A stretch of 64,000 bases of DNA, taken from assembly GCA_018806985.1 (NCBI GenBank), contig JADANN010000099.1, positions 2,170,001 through 2,234,000 of the forward strand. The letters run 5' to 3'. The position numbers were made by a program, and so were the translations under genes. Shown here one piece after another: positions 21,358 to 31,964 of the stretch (the first letter of the stretch is position 1; each line of letters opens with the position of its first letter). The DNA comes from Angiostrongylus vasorum (taxonomy: Eukaryota > Nematoda > Chromadorea > Rhabditida > Metastrongylidae). Under the pieces are notes generated by a model. It worked only from the letters and a program-made list of their open reading frames with translations. It did no database searches and was not told the origin of the DNA.

Positions 21358-21419
21358 CTTCTATTCAGAATGCAGACGCAGTGACCATTAGTTCACTGCG
21401 TCTGCATTCTGAATAGAAG
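21358..21419. repeat. Perfect 27-bp inverted repeat
   Basis: Arms 21,358-21,384 and 21,393-21,419 are exact reverse complements around an 8-base spacer. The arm begins CTTCTATTCAGAATGCAGAC. A family B SINE starts directly after it. Confidence 0.95.
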
Positions 21420-21645
21420 AGATAAAAGAATAAAGCTTTCAGAGCTGATCAATCCCTGAAGGATGCGCTATGCATTCGACTTCATTAAGTATCGCTGGAG
21501 GTGACTGAATGCATATCTGGGTGCTCCCAGACAAGTCTGGCACGAATTTGCCGGCCCCGGAAGGATGGAAGGCTTGGTGGGCCATGGGTGCAGGGGATCG
21601 ATTCCACGTGTGTGTAGCAGTGGCGCCTTCAACCACGCGCCCTTA
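21420..21645 (-). repeat. SINE family B copy with internal deletion
   Basis: Reverse orientation, from GAATAAAGCTTTCAGAGC to the tRNA-like head CAACCACGCGCCC. The stretch between GCATATCTGG and CCAGACAAGTCTGG is shortened compared with full copies. The B-box-like GGGATCGATTCCACG is intact. Confidence 0.75.
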
Positions 21646-22057
21646 GTTGGTAGTTGACCATATGGCAACCAAATCCACCCAACGGCTGGATTTTGACCCT
21701 AATAGAAACCTGGGGAGATAAATCTCAATCGGATTCGGATATAGAGGGTGCAAGTCATTTGCTTCCAACGCGTATAAAAAACTCCCAGATAACTTTGTAT
21801 TAAGACTACAAGCTAACCTTAGCCTTTTCTTGGACTTTTTAACACGAACGACACTAGTTGTAACTTTATTTCGTTAGTGATACAAGGTTCAACAATTACA
21901 CGTTAGATTTCATCCTGTAGTTAAAGTATTTGCGAAAACCACTTATTGCTAAATTTTTTGAAAAAAGACGGAATCGATGTGTTAATGCTATCTTCGTTCG
22001 TGAAAATTGTTGATCTATTGTGTTGTGCTAGCTATAACTATAACAGATACTGAAGGT
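21646..22057. other. Stretch with no recognised gene
   Basis: AT-rich sequence with no open frame of note and no recognised repeat. Confidence 0.4.
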
Positions 22058-22230
22058 ATGTGCGAAATATGCGTAGCAAAAAACATGGAGTCCATCCCCT
22101 GGATCCACCTAGATTTCAGTAAAGCAAGGGTCGCTCTAGGTCTGCGATGCGCCTCCTATCCCGGGGACGCATCACGTTGCCTCGTAACTAACCGGCGTGA
22201 GGTCCCTCCACGAGGAATATCCATGAAACC
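22058..22230 (-). mobile_element. Isolated 5' leader of an RTE-1-like element
   Basis: It matches the 5' untranslated region of the copies at 62,120-62,290 and 43,080-43,240 in the same order: ATGTGCGAAAT, GAGTCCATCCCCTGGATCCA, CGCATCACGTTGCCTCGTAA, GAGGTCCCTCC. No coding part follows, so only the leader survives. Confidence 0.55.
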
Positions 22231-23165
22231 ATTCTTATTATGTATCACTCTTTCAGTCAAACACGAATCCATTAATTAACAATGGCCTAGGAACAACGAC
22301 TTGTATGTTTACATGATCGTATAACTTTTAGTACAGATGGTAAAGTTCATCTATTCAGACGTGGGACACTGGCCGATCCCACCTGTATGGCTAGAGAACG
22401 AGCACCGGCCGATCTGCAGTCGAACTGCTTCCTCTTGGTGCCACTTATGCCGCTCTGTCAACCTGTCATGAGGAGAAATAGCCATGTAACAACAGATGAT
22501 CGTGCGTTACATAACAGGTAAAATTAGCTACCTTGTCCTCTACCGTGTTTTAACCAATCTCTTCGTTTTTTGTCGACAAATCTATTTCTTGTTTTCCGTT
22601 CATGTACTCACTTTCTCTGTTTGGTGTTCAAAATACGGGCTAAATCGTTTATAAGAGCTTTCAGTATTTGCTAATTAACTTCGTATCACCACATCTTTCT
22701 CATATGCGGGATTGCAAGCGGTTATCCGTGAGCCTACGAGATATGCCTCCAGTTGGCTGATTGGATGTTAAAAGCACACAAAGAACGGCTTCGTCATGAA
22801 ATCAGACGGAGCTTCTTTCCACTGCACCAGACTGGCTTATGAATTCCATATGCACGTTGTAGAGGGAACCGTGTGTATGCGAATTTTATCTTACATTTCG
22901 ATTGGTAGGGAAGCCTATAAATAGAGAACTAGGGGATTCATGGGAAGCGTCAAATAAATGACTCTGGTATTGGGAGAGCCGAAAGAACTATCCTTTTGTA
23001 CACGCATTTGCATCAAGAGTGATTGGAAGCAATAAAAATAATGGATATCACACGAAAAGTGACGTACCCTTCGTTTCTCTCAAACAAGATGAGAGCATGA
23101 TGAAACACTTGTGCGTGATGGAGATGAAGGAACTTTATTGTTGCTCTAAAACGGGTTAGCGGGAT
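22231..23165. other. Stretch with no recognised gene
   Basis: About 930 bases without a convincing coding frame, repeat family or structured site. Confidence 0.4.
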
Positions 23166-23430
23166 TAAGGCTATCAGCGGTGATCAATACCTGGGTGATG
23201 CGCCTTGTATTCGACTTCATTACTCATCGTTTGAGGTGACTGACTGCATATCTGGCCTATACATTGTGGTGGCCTACCGATGTATTATTATGTCACTGCT
23301 GCTTATTCTTCCAGACAAGACCGGAGCTTGCCAGACGTGGGGGATGGAAGGCTGGGTGAGCTTGGAGCACGGGATCAAACCGGCTGACGACGTGTTTATT
23401 CCAGCGCACCTCTAATCACTGCGCTGCATC
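23166..23430 (-). repeat. SINE family B copy, diverged
   Basis: Reverse orientation, from GCGGTGATCAATACCTGGGT to AATCACTGCGCTGCAT. The body keeps TTCTTCCAGACAAGACCGG and ATTCGACTTCATT. The B box is damaged. Confidence 0.65.
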
Positions 23431-23959
23431 CAATAATTCATTTTGTGTTTAATTTCGGTCAAGTATGGGTGCCGCTTAGGTGTACAACAACTTTAATGCG
23501 ATGCTTATCTGCAAAGTATGCAACTTTTAAAGCCTTTAGTAATTGCTTATTTGATAGCAGAGGAGTTTGATATGGATAGGGTATTTTGGTCTCCTCAGTA
23601 CAGGCAAAAAAGAGCTTATCAGTTCAGTTGAGTTGTGGGTTAAACACGAATATTGTTTGGAACTCAGGAATGCTAAGCAGGACAGAATATGATAGTTTTT
23701 TGTAAGTTCAACCTAAAATTTGGCGGAATTCAAATTACAGTTATCTTTGGAAAGTGCTCAACAGCGAAATGAGCAATGTTTGTAAAAAAAATATGCGAAA
23801 ATTCTTTTGTTTATATCTCCACCGTTTGCAGTTAGTGACTGCAAATCCAAGAAATGTCGAAAAATGCGGTGGTAGAGATGTAGTTTATTAGAAGAAAGGC
23901 ACTGCTTCGACTGCGTACAGGCCCATCAAAGCTCTTATCGTTCAAGAGATGAGGAATCT
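23431..23959. other. Stretch with no recognised gene
   Basis: About 530 bases of AT-rich sequence between a family B and a family C copy. Nothing recognised. Confidence 0.35.
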
Positions 23960-24205
23960 TTGAGAGGCTTTTGTTGGACCAGTTCACTTTTTCGAACACA
24001 CGTGGGAATGACCTGGTACGGTTATCCCAGGATTCCAAGTCGACTGAACAAGAATCCAGCGACATTTTTAAAGAGAATGGAAATCCTCATGCAGCGACTA
24101 TACGAAAGAGAGAAAGAAGAAAGAGTTCGTAGACCTTGCGCGGAAGCGAATCGACTGCAAGAATTGCTGAATCCGTACTATATGTGACAGGTCATGTAAA
24201 AAAAA
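23960..24205 (+). repeat. SINE family C copy, 5'-truncated
   Basis: It carries the family C body: GGTTATCCCAGGATTCCAAG, TCGACTGAACAAGAATCC, GGAAGCGAATCGACTGCAAG, then a tail GACAGGTCATGTAAAAAAAA. The tRNA-like head is missing or unrecognisable. Confidence 0.55.
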
Positions 24206-24622
24206 GGTGTGGAAGCACAGCTTTGATTGCTGTGTGAAGTAAATAACGACTCACATCTTCACTAGCATACATTATTTCACTGCATTTTTAAATGGTGATG
24301 CGAAATTCTACAGTTCAGTTACCAACCTCAAAATTTTAGAGTATGTACAACCTTGTCGTAATATTTCTTCTTTTTAGGTTTGCAAAATGACTAATTTTAA
24401 GTGGTCAATTTGGAGCAGCTGAGCAGAAGAACCAGCCACAGATCGACGACATGTCCACTGAGTGGTAACGCCAAATCTACCGCAGAAGGAGTGCCATCTA
24501 CTGCTAGACAGGACCTCATCGTTTTGTTCGAGTTGGCCATCCAGGCCATGCATTTCGAACGTATGAAGACTACCAACTTTCGTTCCTTTCTAATGTGTCG
24601 CGAGAAGATTCCTTTGACGATC

Positions 24623-25209
24623 CTAATCTTTTTTATTTATTGCCTACTATAAATTTTAACGACAGGGGTATTATGTGAAATACAAATAAGATGATGCTGA
24701 GATATTTGCAAAACCCCGGACCGCAGGTGTCCGCGGTGGGGAACGAACGCGCTATTGTCCTTTCCGGAGAGTAGCGCGCTCACCACCACACCATGCGGGT
24801 CCTTCGTTTCGCCTGTCTCTCAGCTAGTTCTATTGATCTGCGCCACCAGCAATCACCCGTCAACGGCACTGATCTAGCGAGCCCAAATCGGCAACGAACC
24901 CTAGTTAAGCTGATGCTGAAGTCGAAATCACAATCTTAACCTTTTTATTCAGTGCCTACTGTAATTTCTTTAACGGTAGGGTATCATGGGAAATACAACT
25001 AAGTTGATGCTGAGATATAGTCCCGTTAACAGGTGATTGCTGACGGCCCTGATCGGTAAGAACTAGTTGAGAGACAGGCGAAACGAAGGACCCGCATGGT
25101 GTGGTGGTGAACGCGTTACTCCCCGGGAAGGACAATAGCGCGTTCGCTCCCCACCCCAGACACCTGCAGTCCGGTGTTCTGCAAATATCTCAGCATTATC
25201 TTAGTTGTA
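24623..25209. repeat. Composite of two family D repeats in inverted orientation
   Basis: A minus-orientation family D copy (24,623-24,936) is followed by a head-arm module and a plus-orientation copy (24,937-25,209). The whole is bracketed by the 14-bp direct repeat TTCCTTTGACGATC at 24,609-24,622 and 25,210-25,223, so it inserted as one unit. The outer arms are mutual inverted repeats (GCTGAGATATTTGCAAAACC against TCTGCAAATATCTCAGC). Confidence 0.8.
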
Positions 25210-25223
25210 TTCCTTTGACGATC

Positions 25224-26480
25224 ATAAAGTTTTACTTCTATCATTTGTAAATCTTACCTGGTGACTGTGATCTTGTTTGTAAGATATGTTACATTGTGTG
25301 CCCCGAAATGCTAAAGAAAGTGAAAAGAATAAAGGGAAAGAGAAGCGATTTGGTAAGTATCGTGCACACCTTGTAAGCAAGTTTGGGATAAATTGAAAGC
25401 TTATTCTGTCCTAACGAATTTTCATCAGTGAACTGGCACGAGATTCTTAAGCGGTTTCTTTCATTAAATGATTTTCTCTTTAGCTAATGTTTTTGCGATT
25501 TCGCTTTCTTCAGAACTTTAATAAACGTACTGTACAGGCCTATTCAGTGAAACAGCTCTGTAACTTCAGTGAAAAAATCAAAACACTTTGTTGTTGTTCA
25601 CTTCTTTAAGTATGAGACCAAACGCTTAATGAGGAAGATAAATGGAGCAGAGAATATCACAGAACATATCAGATATCTGGGTCTGAGATAGAGCGTGTGA
25701 CAATCGGCCAACCATTTTTTTCGCTTCATATCCGATTTTTCGAGCATAGCCAAATCATCTGTAGAGTATTATATGCTAGTATTCCTGATACATTTGCTGG
25801 AATTTGCATTTGATGTTGGCGATTTGATGAACGTTCAGTTCCATATGGTCACTCTTCTATGCTGACGTAAAATGGTCTGCCGGTTCACATGTGTATTCAT
25901 CTCCTCACCATCGTGAAGAGATCAGTCATTGTGAACAACCATGCAGTCCCTGTTTCTGCCGTTTGGAGCAAGTCGATCAGCTTTGTCCTGTACATAAACG
26001 ATTGTACAATCGCATTCGATGAATTTGAGTATTTGATAGTTTTTTCTACAACTCTAACGGAATTCTGTAGACTGGGAGTTTTCAAGCACTGATTAATAAT
26101 ATTAATTAAGTCCGTCAGCAACGGAAGGGAACCTTGATGGGATTTTATTTTTTTCCGTCATGGAAGAGCTCTTCAAAGCGAACTTTTCCAGTTGCGAGAT
26201 TGGCGAAGCATAGGGAGAAGTGAGTGGTTATTTTTAAAGCTTAGAGTCACTCTTTCATAAAATTAGATCTTACGGCCAGCATTGATGAATGAATATCTCT
26301 TAACTCATTATTTTCTTTCTATGGTCAATATGAGATTGTCTTGTAAATATCATGCAATTGAAATTGGCCATATGACAACGAATATCATGTCGATCGGTAC
26401 CGAGATAATTCACGAGCAGCTGGGAGTGGATAAACTACTCAAAGAAAAGAAACGAAAGAGGTTTTTCCGAGCCGCTCCTC
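25224..26480. other. Stretch with a possible Penelope-end remnant, otherwise empty
   Basis: At 25,481-25,516 the minus strand has CTGAAGA, a GCG/CGC stem around AAAT, AAAAC and ATTAGC, a hammerhead-like arrangement like those at the Penelope ends. A 74-codon frame on each strand at about 25,890-26,120 has no motif I recognise. Confidence 0.35.
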
Positions 26481-26509
26481 GTGATTGTCAACGAGTTTTT
26501 TTTTCGCGG

Positions 26510-26665
26510 TGTGTCATCATAACTACTGCTCAGATCCAAATACTTCTTGGATTCGAATCATTTTCCTCGTATTCACCGTCCACAACGGTCTTCGAACATT
26601 TCGCGTGCTGCTTCGGCTGCTGCCTAAGGGTTTCGTCATCCTTACGAATATCGTAGAATGCCAAT
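26510..26665 (-). repeat. SINE family C fragment
   Basis: The reverse complement reads GGCATTCTACGATATTCG, AGCACGCGAAATGTTCGAAG, CGTTGTGGACGGTGAAT and GATTCGAATCCAAGAAG, collinear with the copy at 45,350-45,550. The 124-codon plus-strand frame at 26,282-26,656 is partly this repeat. Confidence 0.5.
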
Positions 26666-27639
26666 AAAGCCGATTCTCTTTCGAATGTTGGAGATAGCCG
26701 AGCTCAGATGTACCCATGCAGATCGGAGGAGAGCGTTTGTGGGAGGCTGTTGAAGTTGACGAGTTTTAAGTTCAGAAATAAGGACGGGAGTGCCAGTCCA
26801 TTACTGATTCCATACAGTGATAGAAGTAAGGATTGCTTCTTAACACAATACGTACATACTGTATACATCTAAGTACGATAATCAATGCTGATCAATTCAA
26901 GCGTTGTTGTAACACAAAAATTCCACACCTCCCCAGTTGACCGCCAGAGCATCTTTAATTCTAAATATCTCCTTTTTTGGCAGTGGTTTTGCGCTTGGAC
27001 GATTGTATCCAAAATCTTACACGTTGTTTTACCACTTTACCGTGGCTGGAGGATGTTTCTGGATGTCCAACTACACATCGTAGAGAGAGGATTCATATCT
27101 CTACTCATGGACTAAAAACAGTGAGCAGACTCGATATTTTCAATGTGTATGCCCAGCAATAAGGGCTTTATCCTTTTTCTTATGCCCAGAAATGAGTAGA
27201 TCAGTGATGGGAACTATACATTCCTAGTTGGGAATTTGTCAGTGCCTGACGCGTACGCGTTTAAGCCATTCGAAAGGATTACATGCGATAGACAGTTTTG
27301 TTTTTTTTGCGAAATTGTACCGAATTTCAGTCAGTAGTATGAAAACAACAAATTTTGAGCGGTTTTTTTTCTCTCCAAACTATCTTGCAGAGTCATAGAA
27401 GAGTCTCACAATTCCAACATTGCCATTGGCGCGAAAATTGTCAACGAAGACAGTATACTACGCAAAGTTGCTTTCACAATATCGTGGCGGTTAAAAAATG
27501 AAATTAGCGCCAGTGATATCTAGCGCATGTGATGACCATTTGAACAGATTAGGAAGAAAGGCATGTATTGCTTTGTTCTGTGTCATCTGCTCCACACAGA
27601 AGAGATGGAAAAGTGTTCGTAGTTGCATGAACAGTCAGA
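26666..27639. other. Stretch with no recognised gene
   Basis: About 970 bases with short overlapping frames only. Nothing recognised. Confidence 0.35.
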
Positions 27640-28730
27640 GTTCCTTAAGTTTACCCAACAGAACCGAAGGGAAACATGGCTTCCGTCTTTGAACGCTCAT
27701 ATTGACCTATCCATAAACGGATACACTGCTAATTGGTACCGAAAGCCAAGCAGCAAAAAAGTACTGGTTCATTATTTCTCCTCTCACCTCTAACACATAA
27801 AAAGGGCGTTTGCAAGAAACATGTTTCGAACAGCCACCAGGAATAATGCAAAATGAAGAATCTCTAAAATTCGTGCGGCAAATAGCCATTTCCATTGGCT
27901 GCAAAACTGTAGCTTTACGGGGCAGGTGTAGTGCAAAATGCAAGCCCACAAGAGATGATTCCAGCAAGAAGAATATTCCATTAATACCACTTATTTCGTT
28001 GGAAATGAAGTACAACTAGAAAAGTCGCTTAGGAATGGCAGATCTAGGAAATTCGGTAGCAGTGAGTGCAATATCACCCAACACTCATTCACCCGCATGA
28101 TGCTTTATGCACAAGGCAAAATTGCAATAATATGTCTTAAAGGGACAGATGATTATTGCATGAGTTCGGGGACGGTGTACCAAATCTCTTGCGGAGGATG
28201 TGGGGCGAATACATCGGTGAAGAGAGTGGATCATCACTGCTGTGCGGTCGTCTAAAAGAGCACCTACCCAGTGGTTGGACGCACATTGGGCAGGGTAGCG
28301 TTGGGGGGGTGGGGGCGATTTTGGGGTGAGCATCACTGCCCTTGCGCGGGGCTCCGTGGCGAGCCGTTGTGAAACATTGGAGCGTTATGGATAAATTTCA
28401 GAAATCAGGATTGAATCCCAGGGAGGACCATCATATCATCATACATGTACCCTCGCGTTGTACCCGAGGCTGGGTAAGACGGTCCATTAGCTAGGCTCCG
28501 CCAACTGGAAGATTGACGAAGGACAAAACAGTGATTGTATAGAAGAGACCGTTTATCATGCGATTGATAGTTTATGCATGAAGTTTTATCCGTCGTGGTT
28601 ATGGAATTGTTTGGCTGAGTAATTTGCAGGGCAATTTGATCTTTCAGGCTCTTAAGAAGTCGAAACTGCCTAAACGGCAGGTATTGTGGTTGAATAAATA
28701 CTATAATAACAATTTCGGGTTTGTTCAGTG
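27640..28730 (+). mobile_element. Penelope-like element fragment
   Basis: Plus strand: NGYTANWYRKPSSKKVLVHY then FSSHL (connector at about 27,710-27,790), EESLKFVRQIAISIGCKT (27,855-27,910), a lysine-rich linker, and a GIY-YIG-like stretch CMSSGTVYQISCGGCGANTS (28,155-28,215). Several frameshifts. A degenerate terminal module lies at 28,640-28,730 (GGCTCTTAAGAAGTCGAAAC, then GTTGAATAAATAC). Confidence 0.65.
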
Positions 28731-29289
28731 AGAAAACAGTGAATTATTGATCAGTGATCGGTGATTAGGTGAACAGAAAGTCGATTCTGATTTTATTTAT
28801 CGATTTGAAGAAATACATTCGAAAATATTCCCACGTTCAAAATTGGTGCATTCACCATGATTACAACTTATGGCCATTTCTGGTGCATAATTTCGACACA
28901 TGGTTTTCATTCCGTAAATGTGAAACTACAATCGGCATCCTGTGGTAAGAAGTTCTAGAATCTTTACGAAGATGAAGGATGGTCGTATTAGATTTTCTTA
29001 CACCAAAACCTTTAGGGTTTTATGTTAATATAGAGTTGTCTATTATCATAAAAATAGACTACTTCGACAACTATTTGAAATCTGATTTAATTTTCTTTCG
29101 TTCCATTATTGTAGGTACATTATGCGAGGAAGGACATGGATCAAAGCAGACAACTTCTGTACAATAGAAAAACCACTTGAATTTCAAGACAGAAGATATT
29201 TCTGAAGGAGTAAATGCTTCCCCTGGAGGTAACTAGGGCTGTCGTAATGATGACGCTCATTATGAAGAAGACATCGGTTTTATGCCGCC
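28731..29289. other. Stretch with no recognised gene
   Basis: AT-rich sequence with no clear coding frame or repeat family. Confidence 0.35.
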
Positions 29290-29480
29290 CTGAGCCTACC
29301 AGGTCTCTTATCCCTCGAACCTCGGAAGATTGGTAAGACACATCTGAATCTAACTAGTTACCCCAATCCGCAAAAACAAGTGAATGCGTATAATTATGAA
29401 GAGAGAACGCTCCACACGGCTGTTCTAGGACTCCACGAGGAAGCGACTCTAGCAGCATTCAACGACGTTCATAAAGAAGA
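29290..29480 (+). repeat. SINE family C fragment, diverged
   Basis: It matches the middle of family C: CTCGGAAGATTGGTAAGAC, GAGAACGCTCCACACGG, CTAGGACTCCACGAGGAAGC and AGCAGCATTCAACGACG. Head and tail are not recognisable. Confidence 0.4.
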
Positions 29481-29726
29481 CCAAAAACCTTCCAACAGAA
29501 TCCATATGTAAATTTGAAGGCCTTCGACGAAAATAGATAGGGGGGAACGAATCTAATCTAAAAAGTGCACGATTCGAGCAACATGTGATGGATGATCGTT
29601 AAAAAAATCCGAAAAATTATAGTTGCAAAAACCATGAAGGAATGTTGAATAAAGCTTCTTTTAGTAAGTCCCAAAACCACCTTTCTTTTAACCTCCGCAA
29701 TGATCAATGAATCACCATTTTTCTTG

Positions 29727-30890
29727 ATGAGCAAAGAAGAGGGTGTTATCACAGCGTTTATTAGCGTCAACAGCTGACGTCTTGGCTATTTCGCCTTCTT
29801 CAGAGCCCTAAAACGGTCAAACTGACACGCCGTCCACTTATTAAACACTTTCAGAGCCACGGTGAAGATCATCTGTAGAGAGTAAGACATGAGCGGGGAA
29901 TGTACCTAGATCAAGTCGTAGAATCAGCTCTGAGGTATGGCGCTAGGTCGATCAGAAGACTCCTCCTTGACGCTCGTTCATGGATTTTTGGAATTAACCC
30001 AAAACGTTTCAAGAGTGTTGTGCTCTAATGTTTTGGATTTCTGTGCTTATTTAGTGACTTTTAGTTCAAAAATCTTCTCCGTTCTGTTTCTGTTTCTTGT
30101 GCGGCCTTAGTTTACCAACCAGGTGATCTTCTATACGGACGCAGAGCAGTCTACACATTTTGCCGATATGTTCGTCTTCACAGATCATTAAATACACCGC
30201 ATTCGAACTCGTGCAATCACCGTCTGTACTGTGGAGGCATTTTATGCAATTCTGCTTTTTGCCTATATGTTCATGCAGGCGGTTACGGAATAACTGGTGC
30301 CTTAGAGTGTCTGATGGTATTTCTATCACTTCCACCGGATTCTCTAGACCGGCCCTTCTTAAGCAGCGTTTTATGGTTTGACTTATTTCATTGGAAATGA
30401 GAGGCAAGATAAACAAGACCTTATTTTCACTGGAATAATAGTTTGGGGCGTGGTTTTTTCCTCTACACCTATCCCGTGGAGCTATCGTTTCGTACCCATT
30501 GCAAATGGCCATTTGCCGTACCAATTTCAGAGATTCTTCTTTCTCTTCCCTAGTGCACACACTGCTGGCTGTTCGTAATATGTTTCTTACAAGCGCACTT
30601 TTCTTGTGTTATGGGTGAGACAAGAGGTAATGGGCTAATACATTTCTGCTAGTTGGTTTCCGATACCCCTTCATGATGTAGCCATTTTTTGACTAGGTTA
30701 AATTGAATGTTCAGAAATCTAACTCATTTTTCTTTCGGTCTCTCTCAGGTGAATGTCATGTATTAACGACTGCTCATTGCAAATTTAACCTTTTCAGGCT
30801 CTAGAAAAGGCGAAACCATCAAAACTGTCGGCTATTGTGTGTTGATAAATGCTGTAATAGCAACGTCGTGTTTGCTCATCAAAAACAAAA
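29727..30890 (-). mobile_element. Penelope-like element bracketed by inverted terminal modules
   Basis: The longest open Penelope frame in the window is on the minus strand from 30,560 to 30,066 (164 codons): a connector (EESLKLVRQMAICNGYETIA), then a cysteine-bearing GIY-YIG-like region (IKCLHSTDGDCTSSNAVYLM, ICEDEHIGK, RIEDHLVGKL). The canonical GIY-YIG tyrosines are altered, so the nuclease is probably dead. One end (29,727-29,810, minus) has GATGAGCAAAGAAG and a hammerhead-like motif. The other end (30,793-30,890, plus) has an inverted copy ending GTGTTTGCTCATC. Confidence 0.75.
29769..29808 (-). ncRNA. Hammerhead-ribozyme-like motif
   Basis: The minus strand reads GGCT (stem I), CTGAAGA (core), a GGC/GCC stem II with a GAAATA loop, AAGAC (GAAAC expected) and GTCAGC (cleavage triplet plus the stem I partner). 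Stem III would have essentially no loop, as in Penelope-type motifs. The core box change suggests reduced or no activity. Confidence 0.5.
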
Positions 30891-31964
30891 CCGCAGCTTC
30901 TTTTTAATTTTACTCTTCATCGAGAATATGAAAAGTGGCTGGGCTTACTAGTTGCAGAACATGGCGCACAAATGTTTGATGCACTCATAATGCCTAAAAT
31001 ATTTTGCTAACGGAATAACTGAAAGAAATTCATTGCGAGAGAAGGCAAAAATGTTTTCGGTTTTCAGTGAAATCAGGTACACGTGATTTTTAATGGGTAG
31101 TAAGTAATATACTACGGCAAATATCTCACGACTACTGTGGATCTTAAAATTATTATCCAAGAGGTGCCATTACACATGGTCGTCAGGTGTTTGGAGCAAA
31201 TTTGGAAGTTTGGAAGGAAACAACGTAAGTGGGCGCAGGAATATCAAAAAAATTATCCTTTTTGATATCTACCCTTCAATTTTTTTAGGCAACGAAAACA
31301 GCCCATTTTTCTCGGTTGCCTTCTAGCATTCAATAAAATCTAATACAGTAACCAACGATGCTAAGAGCACTGGGCGGTGACAAAAACTTCCAAGCATTTC
31401 GTTAGGTCCAATTTGCATGAGAAATTTATGACTGGCGTTCGATGGCTCATGCATGGAATCAGGTCCACTAAACATTCTAAATCCGGTGGGTACAATCATA
31501 ATAGGGATTATTTTCGCCAAACCGAAGGTCCAGAGTTCGAAAACTGAGAAGATCTGCTCATTTTCTATGAACATACTCGTCGAAACGTTTAGCAACTAAA
31601 GATGCAAAGGTTGAACTAATTGGGATACGAAACTCATCTTCACCTACTATTGCCACTGAAGCTCTCATGAATCTGTCATCACCTTTTAAAGCAAATTGAC
31701 ATCTATTTCCGATGAGAGACCTTCGATATTAAAGAAACTCGTTAAGATAACAAACAGAGTCTCAAAAGTGCTTTTGAAGAATTCGTCGCCTCCAGACCAT
31801 GAGGGTTTTTATTATCAGACCTAGCTCTTCTTGATGGAAATGTTTAGGATTCAATTAATGGTTCTCAATTTGATTAATAAAGTAGCTGCGTATGAGAATA
31901 GTTATTTAATTTAAAGGTCACGATACGGAGAAATCAACTGCCTTCTCAGCAAGCTAAATATCCT
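30891..31964. other. Stretch with no recognised gene
   Basis: It includes a short family D arm at about 31,108-31,140 (GCAAATATCTCACGACTACTG) and a 90-codon minus-strand frame at 31,323-31,595 that I cannot assign. The rest is AT-rich. Confidence 0.35.

Noticed and set aside
26282..26656. 124-codon plus-strand frame
   Set aside because: Its second half is antisense to a family C SINE fragment and there is no splice support.
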